Below are positions 18,473 through 26,978 of a stretch of DNA of 61,917 bases, piece after piece (position 1 is the first letter of the stretch; each line of letters opens with the position of its first letter). The position numbers and the translations under genes are program-made. The notes beneath the pieces were generated by a model. That model was not told the origin of the DNA and did no database searches. It saw only the letters and a program-made list of their open reading frames with translations. Source of the DNA: Gemmatimonas sp. GTDB taxonomy: Bacteria; Gemmatimonadota; Gemmatimonadetes; Gemmatimonadales; Gemmatimonadaceae. The DNA is taken from positions 1 through 61,917 of the forward strand of contig JAABRO010000017.1 in the NCBI GenBank assembly GCA_011390885.1, written 5' to 3'.

Positions 18473-18556
18473 TGCCCGGAGCGGGACTCGAACCCGCACC
18501 CCCTTGCGGGAAGGGGCTTTTAAGGCCCCCGCGTCTACCGGTTTCGCCATCCGGGC
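18473..18556 (-). tRNA. tRNA-Leu (anticodon UAA)
   Basis: An 84-nt class II tRNA is read on the minus strand. The acceptor stem GCCCGGA pairs with TCCGGGC, discriminator A. A GGGGC/GCCCC anticodon stem encloses the loop CTTAAAA, giving anticodon UAA. A long variable arm (CTTCCC-GCAA-GGGG) and the T-arm GCGGGTTCGAGTCCCGC are present. The CCA end is not encoded and must be added enzymatically. Confidence 0.96.
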
Positions 18557-18649
18557 CACCGAAAACGCGAAGGGAGCGGCACCTGCCCGCTCCCCCGTCC
18601 TGCTCCGACCTGAACTTGTGTGCCGACGGCGTCGGCGACCCCATAACAG

Positions 18650-18722
18650 AGCGGGAAACGGGACTCGAACCCGCGACCCCAACCTTGGCAAGGTTGTGCT
18701 CTACCAACTGAGCTATTCCCGC
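18650..18722 (-). tRNA. tRNA-Gly (anticodon GCC)
   Basis: A 73-nt class I tRNA on the minus strand. GCGGGAA pairs with TTCCCGC, discriminator T(U). The D-arm has AGCTCAGTTGGTAGAGC; the anticodon stem CAACC/GGTTG encloses TTGCCAA, anticodon GCC; the T-arm carries GGTTCGAGTCC. CCA is not encoded. It lies 93 bp upstream of tRNA-Leu in the same direction, so the two may be co-transcribed. Confidence 0.97.
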
Positions 18723-18743
18723 GTGCTCCCAACATAACCCCGC

Positions 18744-18778
18744 CGACGGCGGCGCGACAAGCCGTCGCGCCGCCGTCG
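18744..18778. terminator. Perfect 15-bp inverted repeat after the glycosidase-like gene
   Basis: CGACGGCGGCGCGAC is followed by the 5-nt loop AAGCC and its exact complement. It begins 7 bp beyond the stop of the minus-strand gene at 18785 and ends 22 bp before tRNA-Gly. It is very stable and placed like a terminator, but no U-run follows on either strand. Confidence 0.6.
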
Positions 18779-18784
18779 CTGCGC

Positions 18785-20569
18785 TCACCCGCGCAGCCCG
18801 TGCGCGTGCACCACGTACCACACCGTGGACGCCAGCAAGCCGGCGAGCGCCGCATCGCCGCCGTCCGCGATGGCGCGCCCGTCGGCATCGACCACCGCCG
18901 CCGCGATCCCCTGGTCGAGCGGCGCGCGGCGCAGCCACTGCAGCACCTCGGCTCCGTCGGGTCCGAGCAGCCGCGCGATCTCGCGCAGCAGTCCGCCATC
19001 CATCGGCGGCACGCTGCGCACCGTGCGCCGGAAGAGCGAATCGTCGCGGTCGAGCGTCTCGTACAGCGGGAGCCAGAGCACCGAGGCCGCCGGATCGTCG
19101 GTCTGGTCGCTCGCGCCCGCCAGATCGACCGACGAGGCGAGTTGCGCCTTGCCGCCCCGGTCGAGCGCGAAGTGGCGACGGATCGCTGCGCGCACGGCCT
19201 CCGGGTCCTCGACGTCACGCGCGGCCTCTTCATCGAGCGTGCGGCGGAGCACGTCGAGCGCGGCCGCCACGACGGCATTGCCGTGCAGCGTGAAGGCATG
19301 ACGCACCGGCTCGCCCGACGGACTCACCTCCGTGGCATACAGCGGCAGACGCTCGTCGCGCCGCGCCGTGAGGTCGTCGTTGGCCACGTAGAGCGTGTCC
19401 GCCACGACCGGTTCCTCGACGATCTGGTCATCATTCGCGGTGCGGATGTAGCGGTCGACCGCGATGGGATAGGCGGCCGCGCCCTCGATGGCGAAGCCCG
19501 GCTCGAAGAGCGTGCCATCGAGGTAGTGCACCCCCTGCCCTGGCGCGTAGCCGTGCAGCTCGCAGGTGCGCACGAGCAGCTCGCGCGCCAGCCCGGCATC
19601 GGCGAGCTGCACCGCGGCCAGCGTCCACATGAGCGCCTCCCAGTCGCGCACCGTCGCGCCGACGCTGTGCCACGGCGCGCGCGTCCGCACGAGGTAGTAG
19701 TGCGCGTCGTCGAGGCCACGTCCCACCCCGTAGAAGTAGGCGAACATGAGGTTGCGATTGACGAGCCGATCCACCGCCTCACTGCCCGTGGCCTGCTCGA
19801 GCTGCTGCAGCGCCTCGCGCGTGGCCGCGAGCAGTGTGCGCCACCCGCGGCGGCGCAGCACGTTCACCGTGGCGCAGGCGCCGTCGCGCTCCGGCCCTAC
19901 GGCGAGGTAGAAAGCGCACGGCGCCGACTGCCCCGCCTCGATCGTGACCGTGCGTCGCAGCGCGAACATCGGCGTCTCGCCGTCGATGAGTTCCCGCACG
20001 GCCGGGCCATCCGCACCGATCGCGATGGCGGCCACCCCCGGAATGGCCGCGCCCTCGAGCACGATCATGTCGTCGTCCGCCAGCAGCACGCGGTGCGCGT
20101 CGTCGAACGCGCGCGCCGTGCGAACTCGTTGCTGCCGATGCCCCAGTCGGCCCACGAGCGCCACTTCCACCTCGTGGCGCTGCGTGCCGCGGTTCTCCAC
20201 GGTGACCGCGTAGACGGCGCCCGCCATGTCCGCGTCGCGGCCGTACGGCGCGAAGACGGTCCCCCGCAGCAGCAGCGACCCGACGGCGCAGGTGAAGGTG
20301 GGGAGCCAGCCGATCGCGCGCTCCCACGCAATGCCCTCGGCCGCGAGTTCCCGCACCTCGCCGTCCACGCGCACGACCGGGCGGAAGAGCGGCTCGCCCG
20401 TGCCCTGCTCGAAGCCCGCCGCGCCCGCGAACTCGATCGCCGCGCGCGCACCGCGATGCAGCACACCAATCGCGTGCACGGCGCCGTCGGCGGGGTGAAT
20501 GCAGGGCAGCGACAACCAGTGGTTGCCGGTGGTCTGCCAGGGGACGGACGGAATGGGGCGTGGTGGCAT
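18785..20569 (-). CDS. Putative glycosidase-like (six-hairpin fold) protein
   Basis: The 594-aa product starts at an ATG at 20569 (an in-frame GTG two codons earlier is the alternative; GGGAG lies 4 nt before that GTG). The N-terminal about 250 residues look beta-rich (GVLHRGARAAIEF, YAVTVENRGTQRHEVEVAL). From about residue 290 the chain is helical with segments typical of alpha/alpha-barrel glycoside hydrolases (AYFYGVGRGLDDAHYYLVRT, WHSVGATVRDWEALMWTL, ELHGYAPGQGVHYLDGTLFE). That resembles amylolytic or glycogen-debranching families, but I cannot name catalytic acids or a GH family with confidence. There is no signal peptide, so a cytoplasmic enzyme is expected. It is divergently arranged with the secreted protein at 20690. 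Treat the function as provisional. Confidence 0.5.
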   Translation of the reverse strand: MPPRPIPSVPWQTTGNHWLSLPCIHPADGAVHAIGVLHRGARAAIEFAGAAGFEQGTGEPLFRPVVRVDGEVRELAAEGIAWERAIGWLPTFTCAVGSLLLRGTVFAPYGRDADMAGAVYAVTVENRGTQRHEVEVALVGRLGHRQQRVRTARAFDDAHRVLLADDDMIVLEGAAIPGVAAIAIGADGPAVRELIDGETPMFALRRTVTIEAGQSAPCAFYLAVGPERDGACATVNVLRRRGWRTLLAATREALQQLEQATGSEAVDRLVNRNLMFAYFYGVGRGLDDAHYYLVRTRAPWHSVGATVRDWEALMWTLAAVQLADAGLARELLVRTCELHGYAPGQGVHYLDGTLFEPGFAIEGAAAYPIAVDRYIRTANDDQIVEEPVVADTLYVANDDLTARRDERLPLYATEVSPSGEPVRHAFTLHGNAVVAAALDVLRRTLDEEAARDVEDPEAVRAAIRRHFALDRGGKAQLASSVDLAGASDQTDDPAASVLWLPLYETLDRDDSLFRRTVRSVPPMDGGLLREIARLLGPDGAEVLQWLRRAPLDQGIAAAVVDADGRAIADGGDAALAGLLASTVWYVVHAHGLRG

Positions 20570-20620
20570 GGACACGGAACTCCCGAGGGCGCGACCCGCT
20601 ATCAGACGAGATCGCGCGCG

Positions 20621-20649
20621 TTGACGCTGGAAGAGGGACGGGCTAAGCT
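20621..20649 (+). promoter_or_regulatory. Predicted sigma-70 promoter for the gene at 20690
   Basis: TTGACG (20621-20626) and TAAGCT (20644-20649) are separated by 17 bp. Predicted transcription start is near 20656, leaving a leader of about 34 nt before the GTG. The spacing is ideal; the -10 hexamer is only a moderate match. Confidence 0.5.
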
Positions 20650-20689
20650 CGATCGAATCTAGCCGTCCCGCGCCACCCCTGCGGCCCGC

Positions 20690-22396
20690 GTGGCGCGCAC
20701 GCCCCGTCACCCTCCAGCCGGCTTCCTCCTGACTCGTCGCACGCCCGTCGTCCGGACGTCGTTCACCGCGCCCGCCGCGCGGCGCACCCTGCTCGCGTCC
20801 GCCACGGCGCTCGCGCTCGCAGCGGCGGGAGGTCCCGCGACCGCCCAACCGGTTGCCGGCCTCGGAGACGACGCCATTCCCATCCCCGCCCGCAGCTGGC
20901 GCCTGTCCATTGGCGCCACCTGGGACCAGTGGGATCGGCGCCTGCTTGGCACCGGTGATCAAGCGCCGCTGCTCGACGGCCTGAGCACGCCCTCGTTCGG
21001 TGCGGCACAGCTGCCCGTGCTGGCCACGACCGAATCGAACCTTCGCGAACTGCTCGGCCGCAGCGACTTCGACCTGACGCTCGGGGCGCTCGAAGCGCGC
21101 GGCGCCGTGCGACGCGCCACGTCGATCCTGCGCGCGGACGTGGGCATCACCCGGCGCGTCAGCCTGGGCGTGCGCGTGCCCTATGTGGAAGTGGTGCACG
21201 ACGCGCAGCTCGTGCTCAACCGGGACGGCACGGGCGCCAACGTGGGCGCCAACCCCGCGCGCACGAACGCCGGCGCCTACTCGGCCAACGGCAACGTCTA
21301 CACCGCGGTCGACAATGCGCGCTCGACGCTGGCGAGTGCGGTGGCGAGTTGTGCCACCGATGACAGTGGCCCGCTGTGTGCGGCCGTGCTCGCCGACCCC
21401 GCGGGCGCGACGTCGCTGCTGGAGCGCGCCGGCCGGTTTCTGAATGCGTGGCGAGGCACCTACGGAGACGGCCGCACGACCGTCGGCGCACCCGTGGTGC
21501 CCGTCACGGGGAGCGCCGCACACGACGCCATCGGCGCGTCGCTGGCCGGACTCAACGACGGGTTCGAGCGCTTCGGCGCACCGGCCGTGCCGCAGAGCGT
21601 GCCGTTCGGCGCGACGCTCGTGTACGGATCGAACGGACTGCAGACCATTGCCCAGGACTCGGCGTTCGGCGTGGGCGCCGACACGCTCGACCGCGCCTTC
21701 CGAGCCGGCATGGGCGACATCGACCTCGAAGCCCGCGTGCTGCTGTTCGACTCGTGGAACGCCGACCAGACGGCCCGGCTCACGTCGGGGCGCAGCGGCG
21801 TGCGCGTGCTCGCATCCGCCGGCTGGCGCTTCGGCACCGCGAGCAGCGCACAGGCGAACCAGCCCTTCGCGCTGGCCACCGGCGAGGGCGTGAACGCGCT
21901 GCTGCTCCGCGCCACCGCCGATGCCGTGTGGCGCCGACGCGCGTGGATCTCCGTGACGGCGCGCAGCACCATGCATCAGGGCGACAACGCCGTGGTGCGC
22001 CTGCCGGGTGCCGGCCTCCCCGATGCGTTCTTCCTCGGCGTCCCCCAGGCGGCGCAGCGCTCACTCGGGCAGCGGTTCGAACTCGAGGTCGCACCGCGCG
22101 TGAGCCTCGGTGAGAACTTCGGCGTATCGGCCACGTGGGCGCATCGCACCATCGGCTCGGACACGTACCGCACGGGCGACGGCACGGAGTTCAGCACGCC
22201 CTCGGGCTCGGCGCAGTTCGGCGCGATCGGCGTGACCTACTCCACGCTCGCGCCCTTCGTGCGCGGCAAGTCGAAGCACGCCGTGGAGATTCTCTTCGCG
22301 CATGAGGTGGCCCTCTCGTCGTCCGGCGTGATCGTGCCCTCGCTGGTGCGCGACCGCCTCGAACTGCGGATCTATCCGGGCTTTCCGCGGCGCTGA
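20690..22396 (+). CDS. Secreted protein of unknown function, probably an outer-membrane beta-barrel
   Basis: One of only two plus-strand genes here; 568 aa from a GTG at 20690. After a basic N-region there is a hydrophobic stretch (LLASATALALAAAGG, about 34-48) ending in ATA-QP near residue 52, a plausible Sec signal peptide and signal-peptidase I site. The mature part alternates polar and hydrophobic residues with many Gly, Arg and aromatic-ended strands (SIGATWDQWDRR, VSLGVRVPYVEVV, ISVTARSTMHQGDN, FELEVAPRVSL) and ends LELRIYPGFPRR, consistent with a barrel. I do not recognise a named family. No clear Shine-Dalgarno precedes the GTG and the N-region is long, so the start is uncertain. Its last 25 bp overlap the 3' end of convergent recN. 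Confidence 0.72.
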   Translation: MARTPRHPPAGFLLTRRTPVVRTSFTAPAARRTLLASATALALAAAGGPATAQPVAGLGDDAIPIPARSWRLSIGATWDQWDRRLLGTGDQAPLLDGLSTPSFGAAQLPVLATTESNLRELLGRSDFDLTLGALEARGAVRRATSILRADVGITRRVSLGVRVPYVEVVHDAQLVLNRDGTGANVGANPARTNAGAYSANGNVYTAVDNARSTLASAVASCATDDSGPLCAAVLADPAGATSLLERAGRFLNAWRGTYGDGRTTVGAPVVPVTGSAAHDAIGASLAGLNDGFERFGAPAVPQSVPFGATLVYGSNGLQTIAQDSAFGVGADTLDRAFRAGMGDIDLEARVLLFDSWNADQTARLTSGRSGVRVLASAGWRFGTASSAQANQPFALATGEGVNALLLRATADAVWRRRAWISVTARSTMHQGDNAVVRLPGAGLPDAFFLGVPQAAQRSLGQRFELEVAPRVSLGENFGVSATWAHRTIGSDTYRTGDGTEFSTPSGSAQFGAIGVTYSTLAPFVRGKSKHAVEILFAHEVALSSSGVIVPSLVRDRLELRIYPGFPRR

Positions 22397-24105
22397 GTGC
22401 GCCGCGTGGTGCCCTCGGGCATCGCCGGCGTCTCGCTCACCGCCGCTCCGCGATGGAGCAGCTCGCGCGCGTGCGCCCGACTCACTTCCCGATCGGCATC
22501 ACCGCCGAGCATGCGTGCGAGCTCGAGCACGCGCGCGTCCCCACTGAGCGCTTCCGTGTCGGAGGTGGTGAAGCCCGCCGCCTGCGCCTTGCGCACGACC
22601 ACGTGATGATGCGCGCAGGCCGCGATCTGCGCGAGATGCGAGATGGCGAGCACCTGATGGTGCCCCGCCACGCGCCGCATGAGCGCACCCACGTGCCAGG
22701 CCACGGCGCCCCCCACGCCGGCGTCCACCTCGTCGAACACGAGCGTGGGCACGGCCTGCAGCCGAGCGAGTACGGTGCTGAGCGCGAGCATGACACGCGC
22801 GAGTTCACCGCCGGAGGCCACTCGCTCGAGCGCTCCTGGGGACGCCCCCGCATTCAGCGCAACCTCGAAGCGCACCTGCTCCGCGCCGTGCGCCCCGGGC
22901 TCGGCGAGCGCCGGGAGCTGCACGAGGAATCGACCCTCGGCCATGCCAAGTTCGGGGAGCAGCGTGGTCACGGCCTCGGCCAAACGTGTCGCCGCCTGCG
23001 ACCGCTTCTGCGTGAGCGCACGCGCGGCCGCCTCACGCTCGTGCTCCGCCTCGCGCAGCGCGCGCTCGGCCGCCTCGCGCGCGACGGCGATGTCGTCCAC
23101 CAGCGCGAGTTCCTCGCGCGCGCGATCGGCGGTGGCGATCACGTCGACGAGCGAGGGCCCGTGCTTGCGCATGAGCCCGCTCAACAGGGCGCGCCGCTCG
23201 TCGACGCGCCGAAGGCGCACAGGATCGGATTCGATGTCCGCACCGTACGATTCGAGCTCCCGCGCCAGCTCCTCGAGCCCGTAGAACGCACTGTCGAACG
23301 CGGGCTGCACCCGTTCGAGCTCCGGATCGATGCGCTGCAACTGCACGAGCGCGCGCCGCACGCCGCCCAGACGCCCCAGCACCGAGCCATGCTCGCCTTG
23401 CAGCGCGGCCACGATTCCGTCGGCGGTGGAGCGCAGTTCCTCGGCGTGCGCCAGCCGGCGATGCTCCGTCTCGAGCGCCTCCTCCTCGTCGGGCTGCACC
23501 TTGGCCGCGTCGATCTCGTCGACCAGGAAGCGCAGATAGTCGGCGCGCTGTTCGGCCTGCTGCCGACGCGCTTCGAGCGCCGCACGCGCCTCGCGCCGCG
23601 CGAGCACCCGAGCGTGCGCCTCGGCCACGCGCCGCGCGTCGTCGAGCGCGCCCGCGAACGCGTCGAGGGTGTCGCGCTGCGCGGCGGCATCGAGAAGATC
23701 CTGGGCCTCGTGCTGCCCATGCACGGCGATGAGCTGGCTGCCCAGCGCGCGCAGCGTGCCCACGGTGACGGGCGATCCGTTCACCCACGCGCGCGACCGG
23801 CCGGCGGCCGAGACCTCACGCTTGAGGATGAGCAGCTCATCGTCGGCGTCGATGCCACGTTCATCGAGCCACGCGCGCACCGCGGTGCGCTCGCGCACGT
23901 CGAACGAGGCTTCCACCACCGCGCGATCGGCGCCCGTGCGGATGCGGTCGGCCGCGGCACGTTCGCCCAGCAGCAGGCCGAGCGCGCCGACGATGAGTGA
24001 CTTGCCGGCGCCCGTCTCACCTGTGAGCACATTCAACCCGGCGGCCAGCGGCAGGGTGACCGACTCGATGACGGCGACGTTCCGGAGGCGAAGCTCGACG
24101 AGCAC
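22372..24105 (-). CDS. recN: DNA repair protein RecN (SMC-like ATPase)
   Basis: RecN is an SMC-family ATPase acting in double-strand-break repair with RecA. The 577-aa protein has Walker A GETGAGKS (29-36), a long coiled-coil middle (about 150-370) rich in Ala, Arg and Glu, and a C-terminal ATPase half with ERVASGGELARVMLAL and Walker B LVFDEVDAGVGG, followed by AISHLAQIAA. The GTG start at 24105 has AAGGAG 9 nt upstream and homology begins at once. It follows nadK by 13 bp, a common nadK-recN pairing, and closes the long infC-to-recN run. The stop is TAG at 22372, inside the end of the convergent gene. Confidence 0.95.
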   Translation of the reverse strand: MLVELRLRNVAVIESVTLPLAAGLNVLTGETGAGKSLIVGALGLLLGERAAADRIRTGADRAVVEASFDVRERTAVRAWLDERGIDADDELLILKREVSAAGRSRAWVNGSPVTVGTLRALGSQLIAVHGQHEAQDLLDAAAQRDTLDAFAGALDDARRVAEAHARVLARREARAALEARRQQAEQRADYLRFLVDEIDAAKVQPDEEEALETEHRRLAHAEELRSTADGIVAALQGEHGSVLGRLGGVRRALVQLQRIDPELERVQPAFDSAFYGLEELARELESYGADIESDPVRLRRVDERRALLSGLMRKHGPSLVDVIATADRAREELALVDDIAVAREAAERALREAEHEREAAARALTQKRSQAATRLAEAVTTLLPELGMAEGRFLVQLPALAEPGAHGAEQVRFEVALNAGASPGALERVASGGELARVMLALSTVLARLQAVPTLVFDEVDAGVGGAVAWHVGALMRRVAGHHQVLAISHLAQIAACAHHHVVVRKAQAAGFTTSDTEALSGDARVLELARMLGGDADREVSRAHARELLHRGAAVSETPAMPEGTTRRTQRRGKPG

Positions 24106-24118
24106 GCCAGCGCTCTCC

Positions 24119-24994
24119 TTACGCCGGCGTGATGACGCCGTCGCGCTCGCTGAGCCCGCCCCAGCCGAGCTTGTGGCGGAGGCGTTCGAAGAAGGACGTG
24201 CCCGGGAAGCGGACGATGCGGACGGGAGTATCGGCACGGCGGACGATGAGGGTTTCACCAGCCTTGAAGGTGGTGCCCACCTGCCCGTCGACCGTCACCA
24301 AAAGTCCCTCCGGCCCATCTTCCGCACGCACCGACACCTCGGCGTCCGGCGGCACCACGAGCGGCCGCATGGCCAGCGTGTGCGGCGAGACGGGCGTGAC
24401 CATGATCGACTCCACCGTGGGCACGACCACCGGCCCACCCGCGGACAGGCTGTAGCCCGTGGAGCCGGTCGGCGTGCAGATGACCACGCCGTCGGCGCCG
24501 TAGGCCCCGAGCGGCTCGCCGTTCACGTGTACGCCGAAGCGCACCACGCGCGCGAAGCCGCCCTTGTGCAGTACCACGTCGTTCAGGCAGCGCCAGCGCC
24601 CCCGTGGCTCGCCATCCACGCTCCACGCGCGCGCATCCAGCGTCATGCGCTGCTCGGCGGTGAACTCGCCCTCGGACCACAGGCGCAGCGCCTCCTCGAA
24701 CTCATCTCCACCGCACGAGGTGAGGAAACCGAGACGCCCCAGATTGACGCCCAGGATCGGGATGTCACGCGCCCCGAGGAAGCGCGCGCCGCGCAGCAGC
24801 GTGCCGTCGCCGCCGAGCGTGAGCAGCAGATCGAGTTCGGCCGGGCTCTGCAGCGCCTCGCCGTCTTCGGCGATTTCGTAGAGCTCATCCTCGAAGGCGA
24901 GCGTCACACCGATGCGCGGCGCCAACTCGAGCAGCGACCCGAGCACGCCGGGAAGCCCGGCGTACCCGCGATGTCCGATGACACCGACGCGCAT
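24119..24994 (-). CDS. nadK: NAD kinase
   Basis: NadK phosphorylates NAD to NADP, the only route to NADP in bacteria. The 291-aa protein has the diagnostic GGDGT (61-65), LGVNLGRLGFLT downstream and the NAD-binding segment TPTGSTGYSLSAGGP. The ATG at 24994 gives the usual length; GTG codons a few residues upstream are possible starts. It lies 40 bp after dxs and 13 bp before recN. NADPH from this reaction would also serve Pcs and Mcr, though that link is only metabolic logic. Confidence 0.96.
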   Translation of the reverse strand: MRVGVIGHRGYAGLPGVLGSLLELAPRIGVTLAFEDELYEIAEDGEALQSPAELDLLLTLGGDGTLLRGARFLGARDIPILGVNLGRLGFLTSCGGDEFEEALRLWSEGEFTAEQRMTLDARAWSVDGEPRGRWRCLNDVVLHKGGFARVVRFGVHVNGEPLGAYGADGVVICTPTGSTGYSLSAGGPVVVPTVESIMVTPVSPHTLAMRPLVVPPDAEVSVRAEDGPEGLLVTVDGQVGTTFKAGETLIVRRADTPVRIVRFPGTSFFERLRHKLGWGGLSERDGVITPA

Positions 24995-25044
24995 CAGCCG
25001 GCGCGCCACGACACGCACGACACGAAGGCAGGCATCAGCCGGCG
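24992..25044. repeat. 12-bp direct repeat at the dxs-nadK junction
   Basis: CATCAGCCGGCG occurs at 24992-25003 and again at 25033-25044. On the minus strand one copy covers the dxs stop and the other the nadK start (both contain CCGGCTGATG). It looks like a small local duplication of a stop-start junction, which would have left nadK 40 bp further downstream. Confidence 0.5.
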
Positions 25045-26927
25045 ATCGCTTCGGATTCGTGCAACGCGCGCACGCGATCGACGACGCCCGCCACGTCGAG
25101 CCCGCACTGCGCGAGCTGGCGCGCACGCGACGCTGCATACACGATGCGGTCGGGCACGCCGTGCACCGACACGCGCACCGCCGGCGCGAGACGACGGATC
25201 GTGGCGCTCATGAACGCGCCGAAGCCGTTGACCACCGTGCCCTCCTCGAGCGTGAGCACCTGCGAGTGGCTGGCGAGGATGGCGTTGAGCGTGACCTCGT
25301 CGTACGGCTTGAGATAGCGGCAGTTGACCACCGTGATGTCGAGGCCGTCGGCAGCGAGCCGCTCGGCCGCCTCGAGCGCCGTGTTCACCATGGTGCCCAC
25401 GGCGAGGATCGCGAACTCGCGTCCCTGACGCGGCACGTCCCAGGTGCCGTACGGCACCGCCTCGATCTCCGACATCGCCGGCGGCACGTCGGGCGACGTG
25501 TCACGCGGCAGGCGGAAGCAGAACGGCCCGTCGTGCTGCACACCGGCGCGCAGCAGGCCGAGCATTTCGCGTCCATCGCGCGGCGCGGTGACGGTCATGC
25601 CGGGCACGGCGAGCATGTAGGCAATGTCGTACAGCCCGGCGTGCGTCTCGCCGTCCTCACCCACGAGTCCCGCGCGATCCATCGCGAAGACGACCGGCAG
25701 GTGCTGGATGGCCACGTCGTGCACGATGTTGTCGTAGCCACGCTGCAGGAACGTGGAATAGATCGCGACCACGGGCTTGACGTCCTGCGTGGCGAGGCCC
25801 GCCGCGAACGTGACGGCGTGTCCCTCGGCAATGCCTACGTCGAAGAATCGCTTCGGGAACGCCTTGCCGAACGCGCCCGTGCCGGTGCCGCTCGGCATGG
25901 CCGCAGTGATCACGGCCAGGTTGTCGACCTCGGCGCCCAGCTCCGCGAGCCCCTTGCCGAAGACCGCGGTCCAGTTCGGGTTGCCGGCGGACGCCGTGCT
26001 GCGCTGCTTGCCCGTGGCCGGATCGTGGCCCGGCGGCAGCGCGTGCCACTTCTCGCCGTGCTCGCCGGCCGGGAATCCCTTGCCCTTCTGCGTGAGCACA
26101 TGCACGAGCCGCGGCCCCTTGAAGTCGCGCACGGCGCTGAACGTCTCGATGAGCGCGTCCATGTCGTGCCCGTCCACCGGCCCGAAGTAGCGGAAGCCGA
26201 GTTCCTCGAAGAGCACGCCCGGGGTGAGGAACGACTTCACGCTCTCCTCCCACTTGCGCACGATCGTGCTCACGCCCGTGAACGGCGACGGTGCCGAGTC
26301 GACGAGATCACCGATCTTGGACCGCAGGCGGTTGTAGAGCGGGTTGCGCTGCACGGAGAGCAGGTACTTGTGCATCGCGCCCACGTTGGGGGCGATGGAC
26401 ATCTCGTTGTCGTTGAGCACGACGATGATGTCGCGCTCCGAGTGGCCCGCGTTGTTGAGCCCCTCGTACGCGAGGCCGCAGGAGAGCGCGCCGTCGCCGA
26501 GGATCGCGGCCACCTTGAAGTCCTCGCCGCGCAGGTCGCGACCGGCGGCCATGCCCACGGCCGCCGAGATCGCGGTGGCAGCGTGGCCGGCGCCGAATGT
26601 GTCGTACTCGCTCTCGGTGCGCTTGAGGAAGCCGCTCAGGCCGTTCTCCTGGCGCAGCGTCTCGAGGCGATCGTTGCGCCCCGTGAGCAGCTTGTGCGGG
26701 TAGCCCTGATGGCCGACATCCCACACGAGCAGGTCGCGTGGCGTGTCGAGCACCGTATGCAGGGCGATCGTCAGCTCCACCACCCCGAGGCCGGCGCCGA
26801 TGTGCCCGCCGGTGTTGGAGCACACGTCGATGAGGCGCGCCCGCATTTCGCTGGCGACGGTGCGCAGCTCATCGCGGGTGAGGCCACGCAGGTCGGCCGG
26901 GGACTGGATGCGATCGAGAAGGGACAT
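25035..26927 (-). CDS. dxs: 1-deoxy-D-xylulose-5-phosphate synthase
   Basis: Dxs condenses pyruvate and glyceraldehyde-3-phosphate, the entry and main control step of the non-mevalonate isoprenoid pathway. The 630-aa protein shows the thiamine-diphosphate motif GDGALSCGLAYEGLNNAG ending in the metal-binding NDNEMS, the invariant glutamate region DIPV-like EGHAVTFAAGLA, and DRAGLVGEDGETHAG with the glycine-rich C-terminal transketolase domain. Length is typical. It follows the prenyl synthase gene by 51 bp, the usual ispA-dxs neighbourhood, so supply of C5 units and their chain elongation are co-transcribed. The ATG at 26927 fits the N-terminal SLLDRIQSPADL of the family. Confidence 0.96.
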   Translation of the reverse strand: MSLLDRIQSPADLRGLTRDELRTVASEMRARLIDVCSNTGGHIGAGLGVVELTIALHTVLDTPRDLLVWDVGHQGYPHKLLTGRNDRLETLRQENGLSGFLKRTESEYDTFGAGHAATAISAAVGMAAGRDLRGEDFKVAAILGDGALSCGLAYEGLNNAGHSERDIIVVLNDNEMSIAPNVGAMHKYLLSVQRNPLYNRLRSKIGDLVDSAPSPFTGVSTIVRKWEESVKSFLTPGVLFEELGFRYFGPVDGHDMDALIETFSAVRDFKGPRLVHVLTQKGKGFPAGEHGEKWHALPPGHDPATGKQRSTASAGNPNWTAVFGKGLAELGAEVDNLAVITAAMPSGTGTGAFGKAFPKRFFDVGIAEGHAVTFAAGLATQDVKPVVAIYSTFLQRGYDNIVHDVAIQHLPVVFAMDRAGLVGEDGETHAGLYDIAYMLAVPGMTVTAPRDGREMLGLLRAGVQHDGPFCFRLPRDTSPDVPPAMSEIEAVPYGTWDVPRQGREFAILAVGTMVNTALEAAERLAADGLDITVVNCRYLKPYDEVTLNAILASHSQVLTLEEGTVVNGFGAFMSATIRRLAPAVRVSVHGVPDRIVYAASRARQLAQCGLDVAGVVDRVRALHESEAIAG

Positions 26928-26978
26928 GGCGATCGATGAAGAAAGAGAAACCGAGGGGAACGACGGCCCGACAGGGCG

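Noticed and set aside
18228-18938. Long upstream extension of the 73-aa frame (236 codons)
   Set aside because: The extension would be translated across tRNA-Leu and tRNA-Gly; the internal GTG with AGGAG is better.
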